From Sphingobacterium detergens (GTDB lineage: Bacteria; Bacteroidota; Bacteroidia; Sphingobacteriales; Sphingobacteriaceae), in contig NZ_RAPY01000001.1 in the NCBI RefSeq assembly GCF_003610355.1, forward strand, positions 1,178,001-1,242,000: a stretch of DNA of 64,000 bases, written 5' to 3'. Below are positions 54,180 through 63,007 of this stretch, piece after piece (the first letter of the stretch is position 1; each line of letters begins with the position of its first letter). Below the pieces are notes generated by a model. It was given only the letters and a program-made list of their open reading frames with translations, ran no database searches and was not told the origin of the DNA. The translations under genes and the position numbers were made by a program.

Positions 54180-56279
54180 ATGAAGGAATCCAACGTGCAA
54201 ACTGAACTCAACGTCACCGGAATGCATTGTACAAATTGTGCTATTTCAATCCATAAATACCTAGAAGACAACGGCGCTAAGGAGATTTACGTTGATTTCG
54301 CTTCAGATGAAGTAAAGTTTTCCGATATTCCGCAGGATCAGGTTCCAAAGCTCGTTAAAGGCATCGAGTCATTGGGATACAAAGTCATCAAGGACAAAGA
54401 TGTCAGAGTAAGCTTCTGGAAATCAGTTGAGTTTAAATTCCTGATCTGTCTGCTCTTTACGATTCCACTCTGGAGTCACATGTTTGTGGATCTCCCCTTG
54501 CTTCATGACCCCTATATACAACTGGCCTTATGTGCACCTGTCTATCTTGTTGGTTGTATCTACTTTGGCAATAGTGCACTACGCTCACTATGGAATAAAA
54601 TGCCTAACATGGATGTACTTATCTTTGTGGGCTCCACGGCAGCATTTGTCTATAGCGCTATTGGCACATACTATAAACTAGGGCACGATTACCAATTTTA
54701 CGAAACCTGCGCAACCATCATTACCCTGGTTTTTATGGGGAATGTACTTGAAAAACGTGCTGTTACCAAAACCACATCTGCGATCAAAGATCTGGTTAAA
54801 TATCAAGACATTAAAGCGATTAAAATCCTCGACGATCAGGAGATTGAAATTACTGCTAAAGAGATTAAATCCGGAGATATCCTCAAAGTAAATACGGGAA
54901 GTCTAATTCCAGCAGATGGTGACATCCTGGATGGACATGGTTGGATAGACGAATCCATGATCACGGGTGAGAGCATGCCTATCGAAAAAACAAAATATGA
55001 AGCTGTCATTGGCGGCACACTGCTGACTGCTGGCAACATCAGAATCACGGCAACGAAAGTAGGTTCAAAAAGCGTTTTGTATCAGATCATTCAATTGATC
55101 AAAGATGCACAGAGCAAAAAACCGCCTATCCAAAAATTTGGCGATAAAGTAGCGGCCTATTTTGTTCCTATTGTTGTCACAATCGCCTTTTTCACCTTCT
55201 TTATTGCTTACTTTATCGCCCAGTTGCCCTTGCAGCAAGCCTTGATGAATGCCATTGCGACACTTGTTGTGTCTTGCCCTTGTGCAATGGGCCTGGCTAC
55301 ACCAACAGCAGTGATGGTAGGTCTCGGTCGGGCAGCCAAGCAAGGTATCCTCATCAAGGGCGGAAGCACAATTGAAGAGTTATCCGAACTCAAACAGATG
55401 GTCTTTGATAAGACAGGGACACTGACAACGGGCGATTTTAACATCAAGGCCATCCAGACCTTTGGCATCGAGCAATCCCAGGTTGAATCCATTATTGCAC
55501 AACTGGAAAGCTACTCCAGTCATCCGATTGCCCAATCCATCCGCAAGCAACTCAAGGAAATAAGATCCTATCGTATTATCTTCAAGGAAGTCAACGAAAT
55601 TAAGGGACAGGGAATATTTGCGACAGACACGAACGGGAACAGCTATTCGATCTGTAATGCAAAAATCGGTAAGAAGGATTATTCCAATCGGTACGACCTG
55701 ACGCTGACGATTAATGAAGTTGTCATTGCAGGTATCGTTTTGGAAGATCAGATCAAGCCCTATGCAAAAGAACTTATTCAATATTTAAAAGATAAAGGGA
55801 TCAGACCTATTCTATTAAGTGGTGACCGACAGAGTAAATGTGAGCGTGCAGCACAAAAGCTTGGCATAGCCGATGTCTATTGGGAAAAATCGCCCAGCGA
55901 AAAACTGACGATTCTATCTGAACTAAAAAAGACTGCCCCTACAGCGATGGTCGGTGATGGCATCAACGATGCTCCTGCCCTTACGGCAGCTGATGTCGGT
56001 ATTTCTCTCGGTGATGCAACACATGTCGCCATTCAATCGGCGAAAGTAATCCTATTGAACAATGATCTGAAATCAATAGAGAAACTGCTACAGGTAGGAC
56101 ATCACACTCTCCTGACGATCAAACAGAACCTCTTTTGGGCATTTGCATATAACATCATTGCGATTCCATTAGCCGCTGCGGGATTTCTGGGACCCATGCT
56201 CGCAGCGTTAAGTATGGCCTTCTCCGATCTTATTGTGATCGGCAACTCGATCCGCCTGCGCTTTAAAAAATTGAAATAA
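54180..56279 (+). CDS. copA: Copper-type P1B ATPase
   Basis: ATP-driven exporter of Cu+ (P1B-1 type), 699 residues. One N-terminal HMA domain with C17-T-N-C20 (GMHCTNCAISI), eight TM helices, and the transport motif C366-P-C368 in SCPCAMGLATPTAVMVG. Phosphorylated D410 in FDKTGTLTTGDF; the ATP-binding HP motif in YSSHPIAQSI; hinge GDGINDAPALTAADVG. CPC with a single CxxC HMA is the copper-type pattern (CopA), but silver is also moved by this class. No cop/cus partner, CsoR or CopZ gene adjoins, so regulation is unknown. Metal specificity inferred from motifs. Confidence 0.93.
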   Translation: MKESNVQTELNVTGMHCTNCAISIHKYLEDNGAKEIYVDFASDEVKFSDIPQDQVPKLVKGIESLGYKVIKDKDVRVSFWKSVEFKFLICLLFTIPLWSHMFVDLPLLHDPYIQLALCAPVYLVGCIYFGNSALRSLWNKMPNMDVLIFVGSTAAFVYSAIGTYYKLGHDYQFYETCATIITLVFMGNVLEKRAVTKTTSAIKDLVKYQDIKAIKILDDQEIEITAKEIKSGDILKVNTGSLIPADGDILDGHGWIDESMITGESMPIEKTKYEAVIGGTLLTAGNIRITATKVGSKSVLYQIIQLIKDAQSKKPPIQKFGDKVAAYFVPIVVTIAFFTFFIAYFIAQLPLQQALMNAIATLVVSCPCAMGLATPTAVMVGLGRAAKQGILIKGGSTIEELSELKQMVFDKTGTLTTGDFNIKAIQTFGIEQSQVESIIAQLESYSSHPIAQSIRKQLKEIRSYRIIFKEVNEIKGQGIFATDTNGNSYSICNAKIGKKDYSNRYDLTLTINEVVIAGIVLEDQIKPYAKELIQYLKDKGIRPILLSGDRQSKCERAAQKLGIADVYWEKSPSEKLTILSELKKTAPTAMVGDGINDAPALTAADVGISLGDATHVAIQSAKVILLNNDLKSIEKLLQVGHHTLLTIKQNLFWAFAYNIIAIPLAAAGFLGPMLAALSMAFSDLIVIGNSIRLRFKKLK

Positions 56280-56300
56280 AAACAATCCAGCATCAGTACC

Positions 56301-56329
56301 AAGACAATCCATAAAAGATTGTCTTTTTT
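56301..56329 (+). terminator. copA terminator
   Basis: AAGACAATC (56301-56309), loop CATAAAA, GATTGTCTT (56317-56325), followed by TTTT. Confidence 0.8.
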
Positions 56330-56442
56330 ATGTATATTAGGCTTCAATTCATTCGCTTTTGAGGTTAAATTTTTGTAACTTCGCATGCGTAGCAAGCCAA
56401 TTAAAAAGGCTTGCTTACTAGTTTTATTGAAACCAAATTCAT

Positions 56443-59013
56443 ATGGCTGAAGAAACAGAAAACGACAACAATCTTGTTCCGGCAAACGACCGGATTATCC
56501 CAATCAATATCGAGGATCAGATGAAGTCTGCTTACATTGACTACTCCATGTCTGTCATTGTATCCCGGGCTCTTCCTGATGCACGTGACGGCATGAAGCC
56601 TGTACACAGACGTGTACTTTATGGTATGTTGGACTTAGGGGTTACCAGTGGCAAGCCTTATAAAAAGTCTGCCCGTATCGTTGGTGACGTATTAGGTAAA
56701 TATCACCCACACGGTGATTCTTCCGTTTACGACACCATGGTTCGTATGGCTCAAGATTGGAGTTTACGCTATCCGTTGGTAGACGGTCAAGGTAACTACG
56801 GTTCCATTGACGGTGACCCTCCTGCGGCAATGCGTTATACTGAAGCAAGATTAAAGAAGATTGCCGAAGAAATGCTTTCCGATATCAACAAAGATACTGT
56901 TGATTTCCAAAATAACTTTGACGACTCCTTACAGGAACCTACTGTATTACCGACCCGTATCCCTAACCTTTTGGTTAATGGAGCTTCGGGTATCGCTGTA
57001 GGTATGGCAACAAATATGGCGCCACATAACCTGTCTGAAGTAATTGATGGTACCATTGCCTTCATCGATAACCGCGATATTGAAGTACCTGAATTAATGC
57101 AGCATATTAAAGGACCTGATTTCCCAACTGGGGCATTGATCTATGGTTATGCTGGTGTTCAAGATGCTTGTAATACAGGTCGTGGCCGTATCGTTATGCG
57201 TGCAAAAGCAGAAATTGAAACAACCAAATCTGGAAAAGAACAGATTATTGTAACCGAAATCCCTTATCAGGTGAATAAGGCCAATATGATTGAGCGTACT
57301 GCTGATTTGGTTAACGAAAAGAAACTGGAAGGTATTTCTGCAATCCGTGACGAGTCTGACCGTACAGGTATGCGTGTCGTTTATGATATTAAACGTGATG
57401 CTAACGCCAATGTTGTCTTAAACAACCTATTTAAATATACAGCACTACAAACCTCTTTTTCAGTCAATAACATCGCCTTAGTTAAAGGAAGACCTGTACT
57501 GATGAATCTAAAAGATATGATTCGTGAGTTTGTTGAGCATAGACATGATGTCATCGTCAGACGTACACGTTACGAACTGGCGGAAGCTGAAAAACGTGCG
57601 CATATCTTAGAAGGATACCTGATCGCGCTGGATCATTTAGATGAAGTCATCAAATTAATCCGTAACTCCGATACACCTGAAGATGCGCGTCTTGGATTAA
57701 TGGAGAAATTTGGTTTATCCGATCTTCAGGCACGTGCGATTCTGGATATGACCTTACGTCGTCTGACAGGACTGGAACGTGATAAGATCAAAGAAGAATA
57801 TGCTGAATTGATGAAAACAATCGACTATTTGAAATCTATATTGGCAGATGAAGATCTCCGAATGAAGATCATCAAAGATGAGTTGATTGAGATCAAAGAA
57901 AAATATGGTGACGAACGTAGATCGCAGATTGTACACTCTGCAGAAGACATGCGTATGGAAGACTTTATTGATGACGAAGAAATCGTGATCACCATCTCCC
58001 ACAACAGTTATGTAAAACGTACGCCATTATCAGAATATAAACGCCAAGGTCGTGGTGGCCGTGGATCAATCGGCACAAATACACGCGAAGAAGATTTCAC
58101 AGAGCATATCATTACAGCTTCGGCACATAACTATATGCTCCTATTTACCGAAGCAGGCCGCTGTTTCTGGTTACGTGCATTTGAGATACCAGAAGGAAGC
58201 CGGACATCGAGAGGCCGTGCACTTCAAAACATCATCAATGTGCCGAAGGAAGAGAAAATTAAGGCCTTTATCTTAGTGAAGAACCTGAAAGACCAAGAAT
58301 ACTTGGAAAACAACTTCATTATCATGTGTACTAAAAAAGGTACCATCAAGAAAACGTCTTTGGAAGCTTATTCCCGTCCAAGAGCAAACGGTATTAATGC
58401 GATCAACATCAACGAAGGGGATCAATTAATCGAAGCTTGTTTGACTACAGGAAGCAGCGAAATTGTGATGGCACTGCGCTCAGGAAGAGCAATCCGCTTT
58501 AATGAGTCTACCGTTCGTCCAATGGGTCGTACAGCAACAGGGGTTCGCGGTATTACCTTGTCTTCCGAAAGTGATGAGGTGATTGGCATGATTAGTGTCA
58601 ATGATTCAGAAACAACGGTATTGGTGGTTTCAGAGAAAGGCTACGGAAAACGTACCGATATCGAAGACTACCGCGTCACAAATCGTGGCGGTAAGGGAGT
58701 CAAAACAATCAATGTAACCGATAAAACGGGTGAATTGGTTGCAATAAAAGGTGTTACAGATGCCGAAGACCTTATGATTATCAATAAGTCAGGTATCGTT
58801 ATCCGGATCGCTGTAGAAGGATTACGTGTGATGGGCCGTGCAACACAGGGTGTGAGACTCATTAATCTGAAAGACAACGACGAGATTGCTTCCATCACGA
58901 AAGTAGATCGTGAAGAAGAATCTGACGAGGAATCTGGAGATATCGAAAATCCAACAGCAGAAGATAACGAAGGATCGGCTTCCGAAGAAAATATAGATTC
59001 AAACGAAGAATAA
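56443..59013 (+). CDS. gyrA: DNA gyrase subunit A
   Basis: Breakage-reunion subunit of DNA gyrase, introducing negative supercoils with GyrB. 856 residues. The catalytic Tyr is Y132 ([10 protein letters not shown]). The quinolone-determining region reads [10 protein letters not shown], with S93 and D97 at the E. coli S83 and D87 positions, i.e. wild-type-like. The GyrA box ([11 protein letters not shown]) and six-bladed C-terminal pinwheel are present. The C-terminus is very acidic ([20 protein letters not shown]). Followed 5 bp later by a TPR gene pair, so gyrA heads an operon. Confidence 0.97.
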   Translation: MAEETENDNNLVPANDRIIPINIEDQMKSAYIDYSMSVIVSRALPDARDGMKPVHRRVLYGMLDLGVTSGKPYKKSARIVGDVLGKYHPHGDSSVYDTMVRMAQDWSLRYPLVDGQGNYGSIDGDPPAAMRYTEARLKKIAEEMLSDINKDTVDFQNNFDDSLQEPTVLPTRIPNLLVNGASGIAVGMATNMAPHNLSEVIDGTIAFIDNRDIEVPELMQHIKGPDFPTGALIYGYAGVQDACNTGRGRIVMRAKAEIETTKSGKEQIIVTEIPYQVNKANMIERTADLVNEKKLEGISAIRDESDRTGMRVVYDIKRDANANVVLNNLFKYTALQTSFSVNNIALVKGRPVLMNLKDMIREFVEHRHDVIVRRTRYELAEAEKRAHILEGYLIALDHLDEVIKLIRNSDTPEDARLGLMEKFGLSDLQARAILDMTLRRLTGLERDKIKEEYAELMKTIDYLKSILADEDLRMKIIKDELIEIKEKYGDERRSQIVHSAEDMRMEDFIDDEEIVITISHNSYVKRTPLSEYKRQGRGGRGSIGTNTREEDFTEHIITASAHNYMLLFTEAGRCFWLRAFEIPEGSRTSRGRALQNIINVPKEEKIKAFILVKNLKDQEYLENNFIIMCTKKGTIKKTSLEAYSRPRANGINAININEGDQLIEACLTTGSSEIVMALRSGRAIRFNESTVRPMGRTATGVRGITLSSESDEVIGMISVNDSETTVLVVSEKGYGKRTDIEDYRVTNRGGKGVKTINVTDKTGELVAIKGVTDAEDLMIINKSGIVIRIAVEGLRVMGRATQGVRLINLKDNDEIASITKVDREEESDEESGDIENPTAEDNEGSASEENIDSNEE

Positions 59014-59018
59014 ACTGC

Positions 59019-60119
59019 ATGAAAAACTTACTGATATCATTGTTAATATCTGCAAGTAGTTTAACTGTTGCTGCCCAATCAAATTTGAAAGAGGGCAGCA
59101 ACAGTTTTGCTTTATATACCAAAACTGGTGATTTCAAACATCTCGAAAATGCCAGAAAGTTTGCTGACGCCGCATTTCTAACAAAAAAAGATACATCTGC
59201 TGTCAACAATAACCTTTTAAGGGCTTTGGTATATAGCTCACTAGCAGTTGCAGATTCAACTAGAAAACAGCAGTATAAACTAGACCCGATAGATATATCC
59301 ATCAAATCGCTAAAATTGTTGGATGCAAAAAAAGCGCGCCGGAATTTTCCTGCAGAGATGGACTATGTTCGTCAAAATCTTGCTGGCGCAATCTCCTATC
59401 AGGGAGGTATCGCATTAAAAGACAATAAATTTGATAAAGCATATAAGGCTTACCTTCGAATAGACTCCCTTGGTTTTAAAAATACCGACCTCAAATATAA
59501 TCTTGCCGTACTTGCCGGAAAAAATAAAGATTATATGAATGCTATTAATTACTATAACGAGCTTATTAAAGCTGAAAATCCCAAGCCAACCTACTTTTTG
59601 GAATTGGCACAAATTTATAGCTTAGGAGGTACTAAACAGGATGTCTTAAACGTTCTAGAGAAAGGACATGCTATATTCCCGGAGAATAAGCAAATCCTTT
59701 TTAGATTAATAGATGTGTATTCGGCCAATAATTCGTACGATGCAATATTGAACGTTATCGCTGATGCAATTCGTTTGGAACCTGAAAATGTGGAATTAAA
59801 TTACATTGCCGGTTATTCTTACGAAAATGCGAATGATCTAAAAAAAGCAAAAGAATATTATAATAATGTATTACGATTAGATCCAAATAACTATGAATCT
59901 AATTTGGCATTGGGCTTAATTAATCTCGAAACGCTATTAAAAGATCCGACAAACCAGGATATCCAGGATTTAACGGTCGAATATCTATTAAAAGCAAACG
60001 AAATCAAACCCTACGATGTTAATGCCTTAAAAGCCTTAGCAAAATATTATACGCTTATCGATGATGCGTTACAATTAGACAGGGTGAATTTATTATTGAA
60101 TCAATTAACAGTTAAATAG
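59019..60119 (+). CDS. Secreted TPR protein, first of a pair
   Basis: 366-residue exported TPR protein, signal peptide ending ASSLTVAAQ. Helical repeats run through the chain (LEKGHAIFPENKQILFRLID, AIRLEPENVELNYIAGYSYE). The ATG is 5 bp after the gyrA stop, so it is probably cotranscribed with gyrA, and 2 bp before the second TPR gene. Scaffold function likely; partner unknown. Such gyrA-TPR arrangements are seen in other Bacteroidota, but the link to gyrase is not established. Confidence 0.85.
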   Translation: MKNLLISLLISASSLTVAAQSNLKEGSNSFALYTKTGDFKHLENARKFADAAFLTKKDTSAVNNNLLRALVYSSLAVADSTRKQQYKLDPIDISIKSLKLLDAKKARRNFPAEMDYVRQNLAGAISYQGGIALKDNKFDKAYKAYLRIDSLGFKNTDLKYNLAVLAGKNKDYMNAINYYNELIKAENPKPTYFLELAQIYSLGGTKQDVLNVLEKGHAIFPENKQILFRLIDVYSANNSYDAILNVIADAIRLEPENVELNYIAGYSYENANDLKKAKEYYNNVLRLDPNNYESNLALGLINLETLLKDPTNQDIQDLTVEYLLKANEIKPYDVNALKALAKYYTLIDDALQLDRVNLLLNQLTVK

Positions 60120-60121
60120 AT

Positions 60122-61294
60122 ATGAATTTAAAATCTCTATTATTATTAGCGGCAATAGGTACTGTATCTACATCAGTTTCTTTTGCCCAAACGGGTAACG
60201 TAAAAAAGGCAAAAACTGGTCTTGCTAAATTTCAGGAATTAAAAGATGCTGGTACTGCACAATTAGGCTTACCAAATCTTAAATCAGCAAAAGAAGCTAT
60301 TGACGCTGCTGTGATCAACGAGAAGACAAAAGATAATGCAGAAGCTTGGACAGTATATGCTTTAGTTAACGCAAACTTATCGACTATAGATAAATCCGCT
60401 GAATTGGCAAAATTAGCAGAAGATGGTATTGCCAAAGCAAAACAATTGGATACAGATGGAGCAAACAAAGCAAATATCACTGTAGCTGAGCAAATCCTTG
60501 GCCAATACAACTTCAATATTGGTGCAGAAGAATACCAGGCACAAAAATATGCCGATTCCTATAGTTCGTTCACCAAAGCATTGACGTACCTTCCAGGAGA
60601 TACGCTAGTGACTTACTACAGTGGTGTAGCGGCATTGTCCAACAAGGATTATAAAAATGCGATCGAACGTTACAAAGAATTGATCCCTAGAAAAGACTTC
60701 TCTTCACATAAAACAATTATGGTTGATTTACCGAAATTGTATTTATCATTGCAAGACACAACTTCTGCTCTAGAATATGCGAAGAAAGCTGCTGAAGCTT
60801 ACCCGGATGACAATGCAGCGATGACGCAAAATATCGAATTGAATTTGATCACAGGGCATGAGAAAGAGACCATTGATGCCATCACGACACAATTGGCTAA
60901 AGATCCTTCGAATAAAAGCTTAAACTATTATTTAGGTATCGCACAAGCATCAGCAAAAAATGATGAGGCGGCAGTTGCGGCATATAAAAAAGCATTAGAA
61001 ATCGACCCTAACTTCTTTGAAGCAAATACAAATTTAGCGATCACGTTGATGAATAAAATTCGTGAAAAACTAAATGTTGTTAACAACAACCGAAAATTGA
61101 CGCAAGCGCAATATAACACAGAAGTGGACAAGATTAAAGCAGAATTGAAACCTGTATTACCATACTTAGAGAAAGCTGTTTCTTTGCAACCAAAGAATGT
61201 AGATGCTTTAACAAATCTAAAGAACTACTATGTTTTTATGCAAGATGAAGCTAAAACTACTGAAGTCACTGCTAAAATCAAGGAATTAGAATAA
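60122..61294 (+). CDS. Secreted TPR protein, second of a pair
   Basis: 390-residue exported TPR protein with a signal peptide (ending VSFAQ). TPR units such as YNFNIGAEEYQAQKYADSYS, LSNKDYKNAIERYKELI and YLGIAQASAKNDEAAVAAYK. It is similar in layout to the preceding protein and probably arose by old duplication, though identity is low by eye. Last gene of the gyrA operon; a terminator follows 28 bp later. Function unknown. Confidence 0.87.
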   Translation: MNLKSLLLLAAIGTVSTSVSFAQTGNVKKAKTGLAKFQELKDAGTAQLGLPNLKSAKEAIDAAVINEKTKDNAEAWTVYALVNANLSTIDKSAELAKLAEDGIAKAKQLDTDGANKANITVAEQILGQYNFNIGAEEYQAQKYADSYSSFTKALTYLPGDTLVTYYSGVAALSNKDYKNAIERYKELIPRKDFSSHKTIMVDLPKLYLSLQDTTSALEYAKKAAEAYPDDNAAMTQNIELNLITGHEKETIDAITTQLAKDPSNKSLNYYLGIAQASAKNDEAAVAAYKKALEIDPNFFEANTNLAITLMNKIREKLNVVNNNRKLTQAQYNTEVDKIKAELKPVLPYLEKAVSLQPKNVDALTNLKNYYVFMQDEAKTTEVTAKIKELE

Positions 61295-61322
61295 TTTTAA
61301 TAAATTTTTCTAAAATAAATAG

Positions 61323-61352
61323 AAAATCCCCAGCGTTTGTTGGGGATTTTTT
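61323..61352 (+). terminator. Terminator of the gyrA-TPR operon
   Basis: AAAATCCCCA (61323-61332), 8-nt loop, TGGGGATTTT (61341-61350) and more T. Confidence 0.85.
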
Positions 61353-61430
61353 TTATGCTTGAACCGCAATTATTATTTTTGCCAGGGATTAGCCACCCAC
61401 CAGTTGGAAACTGGTATTTCCAATCCGCTA

Positions 61431-61865
61431 TTATAGAATTGCGATCAGTTCAATCTGAAATACCAAGGTGCACTCCCCTCCTTTTCGAGGCATTAATTCT
61501 TCCTTGCCATAAGCTAAGTGTGGTGGAAGGTAAACTTGCCAGATTGATCCAACAGGCATCATACACATAGCCTCCTGCCAACCACGGATAAGTTCATTGA
61601 TATAAAATGTTTCTGGTCGTTTATGCCTATAGGAGCTATCAAATACCGTTCCGTCCAATAGCTCTCCCTTATAATGACAGATTACTTTTGAGGTTTTCAC
61701 CGGAATTTTACCGGCACCTTCCGTCAATATTTTATATTGTAAACCCGATGGGCAGACTGTTACACCTTCCTGCGTAGCATTCTCTTTTAGAAATGCAATC
61801 CCTTCCTCCTTATTCTTTTCCAATAACGCTGTCGCGCTTAGCTTATTCTTCTTTTTCTGTACCAA
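61431..61865 (-). CDS. FKBP-type peptidyl-prolyl isomerase
   Basis: 144-residue isomerase of X-Pro bonds. The N-terminal part (KNKEEGIAFLKENATQEGVT) is the linker usual in Bacteroidota/FkpA-like FKBPs. The FKBP domain (50-144) has VICHYKGELLDGTVFDSSY, FYINELIRGWQEAM, and LPPHLAYGKEELMPRKGGEC. No signal peptide, so cytoplasmic or a truncated form. There is no in-frame ATG: the stop before TTG 61865 leaves TTG (or the ATT codon two before it) as start. A small upstream frame overlaps its start by 23 bp (see 61843-61965), which may allow coupled initiation. Confidence 0.88.
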   Translation of the reverse strand: MVQKKKNKLSATALLEKNKEEGIAFLKENATQEGVTVCPSGLQYKILTEGAGKIPVKTSKVICHYKGELLDGTVFDSSYRHKRPETFYINELIRGWQEAMCMMPVGSIWQVYLPPHLAYGKEELMPRKGGECTLVFQIELIAIL

Positions 61866-61965
61866 AGTAATATTCGTTTAAATGCTCTAAAGTGGTGATC
61901 CGTGCTGCGCATACCGCCTCAGTATCCGCGATAGGTTTTATTGCGGAACACAAGGTGCTGACCAA
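61843..61965 (-). CDS. Possible 40-residue ORF overlapping the FKBP start
   Basis: An open frame from 61992 to a TAA at 61845-61843 with no ATG; TTG at 61965 is the first usable start. The chain (SAIKPIADTEAVCAARITTL, EHLNEYYFGTEKEE) looks protein-like. It ends 20 bp inside the FKBP reading frame. It may be a real small protein coupled to FKBP, the remains of an older gene, or chance. Too short for reliable coding tests by eye. Confidence 0.25.
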   Translation of the reverse strand: MVSTLCSAIKPIADTEAVCAARITTLEHLNEYYFGTEKEE

Positions 61966-61993
61966 GGTCCAAAGTAACGGCTTTTTATCTTTT

Positions 61994-62043
61994 TAACGAA
62001 AAAATGCAGCGATTTTTAGGGAACCCTAAAACGTCACTGCATT
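61994..62043 (-). terminator. Terminator of the osmC gene at 62093
   Basis: Outer stem AATGCAG (62003-62009) with CTGCATT (62037-62043), inner stem TTTTAGGG (62014-62021) with CCCTAAAA (62024-62031). On the minus strand TTTTTTCGTTAAAAA follows. A second inverted repeat, GTAGATC (62050-62056) with GATCTAC (62063-62069), lies between it and the gene. Confidence 0.6.
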
Positions 62044-62092
62044 CATCGCGTAGATCTACAGCGATCTACACCAATTTTTATATTCCAAACCG

Positions 62093-62503
62093 CTATACCA
62101 AGGCAGCATGCAATGTTTTTTCAAAGCTAAATGCTTTGCTGACCGGGCAATTCTCCTTTGCTTTCTGAGCAAGCGCTTGAAATTCGGTATCATCAATCGA
62201 GGGTACTTTTGCAGTCAATTCGAGCTCAGAACGTACGATTGCACCATTTTCAAATACAATCGTCGATACCGTTTTGAGTTCATCGGGTACAAAACCAGCT
62301 TCGGTTAAAAATGCGCTCAGCTGCATCGTAAAACATCCGGCATGGGCTGCGGCCAATAGTTCTTCGGGGTTGGTGCCAATACCATTCTCAAACCGTGTTG
62401 AAAACGAATATTGTGCCTGATCCAATACCGTACTATCTGTAGTCAGATTTCCCTTACCTTCTTTTAAACTCCCATTCCATTGGGCTGTTGCTTTTCTTCT
62501 CAT
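62093..62503 (-). CDS. OsmC-family peroxiredoxin
   Basis: 136-residue OsmC/Ohr-type hydroperoxide reductase. Starts MRRKATAQWNGSLKEGKG, the OsmC-like strand, and has NGIGTNPEELLAAAHAGCF with the peroxidatic Cys, then KENCPVSKAF with the second Cys. Both thiols and the conserved Glu/Arg neighbourhood are present, so it should reduce organic hydroperoxides. It differs from the YhfA-like protein at 51599. Monocistronic, with its own terminator. Peroxide-responsive control was not visible upstream. Confidence 0.9.
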   Translation of the reverse strand: MRRKATAQWNGSLKEGKGNLTTDSTVLDQAQYSFSTRFENGIGTNPEELLAAAHAGCFTMQLSAFLTEAGFVPDELKTVSTIVFENGAIVRSELELTAKVPSIDDTEFQALAQKAKENCPVSKAFSFEKTLHAALV

Positions 62504-62705
62504 GATTATTTCTTTGTTGTTATATTTTATTATCCTTCGATACCAGCCTTATTCTCAAAGTTTTGTTGAAAATAACACGCTAGATCCATTTAAGAACGAT
62601 CTATATATACAACAAACCTGCCTATAAAAAGTTGTATTTAATTGTATAAAATCATGTCGCACTTCTCAAGAAAGTCTCGTTATTTAATACAATAAAACTA
62701 AACTC

Positions 62706-62954
62706 ATGAATAAATTAGCGTATCTCCTCATCTTAGTAGCTTTCACTTCCTGTAAAACTCGTCAGAACACGCAACAGGCTTTAATTCAAGATTGTCCCGA
62801 AGAAAAAATTGTCAATAAGATCCCCGGACCACCAGTAAAAGGAGAATCTGAGAAAATCTACTATATCTATCAGGGCAAAAAAGTATCACCTAAACAATTC
62901 GATCAAGAATGGCTTGAAAAAAATTGTGAGATTAAGGAGACAGTCGTCTACTAA
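62706..62954 (+). CDS. Small lipoprotein
   Basis: 82-residue lipoprotein: signal peptide MNKLAYLLILVAFTSC with lipobox FTSC. The mature part has two further cysteines (DCPEEK, KNCEIK), which could pair, and the stretch EKIYYIYQGKKVSPKQFDQE. No recognised family. Stands between osmC (divergent) and an MFS gene on the same strand with its own -7 element, so it is probably transcribed alone. Confidence 0.7.
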   Translation: MNKLAYLLILVAFTSCKTRQNTQQALIQDCPEEKIVNKIPGPPVKGESEKIYYIYQGKKVSPKQFDQEWLEKNCEIKETVVY

Positions 62955-62983
62955 TTTTATTTCTAAAAACAAGCCTAAACACG

Positions 62984-62991
62984 TACTTTTG
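62984..62991 (+). promoter_or_regulatory. -7 promoter element of the last MFS gene
   Basis: TACTTTTG matches TAnnTTTG, 16 bp before the ATG at 63008, giving a leader of about 10 nt. Confidence 0.55.
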
Positions 62992-63007
62992 CCTAAAATT
63001 TTTTAAA

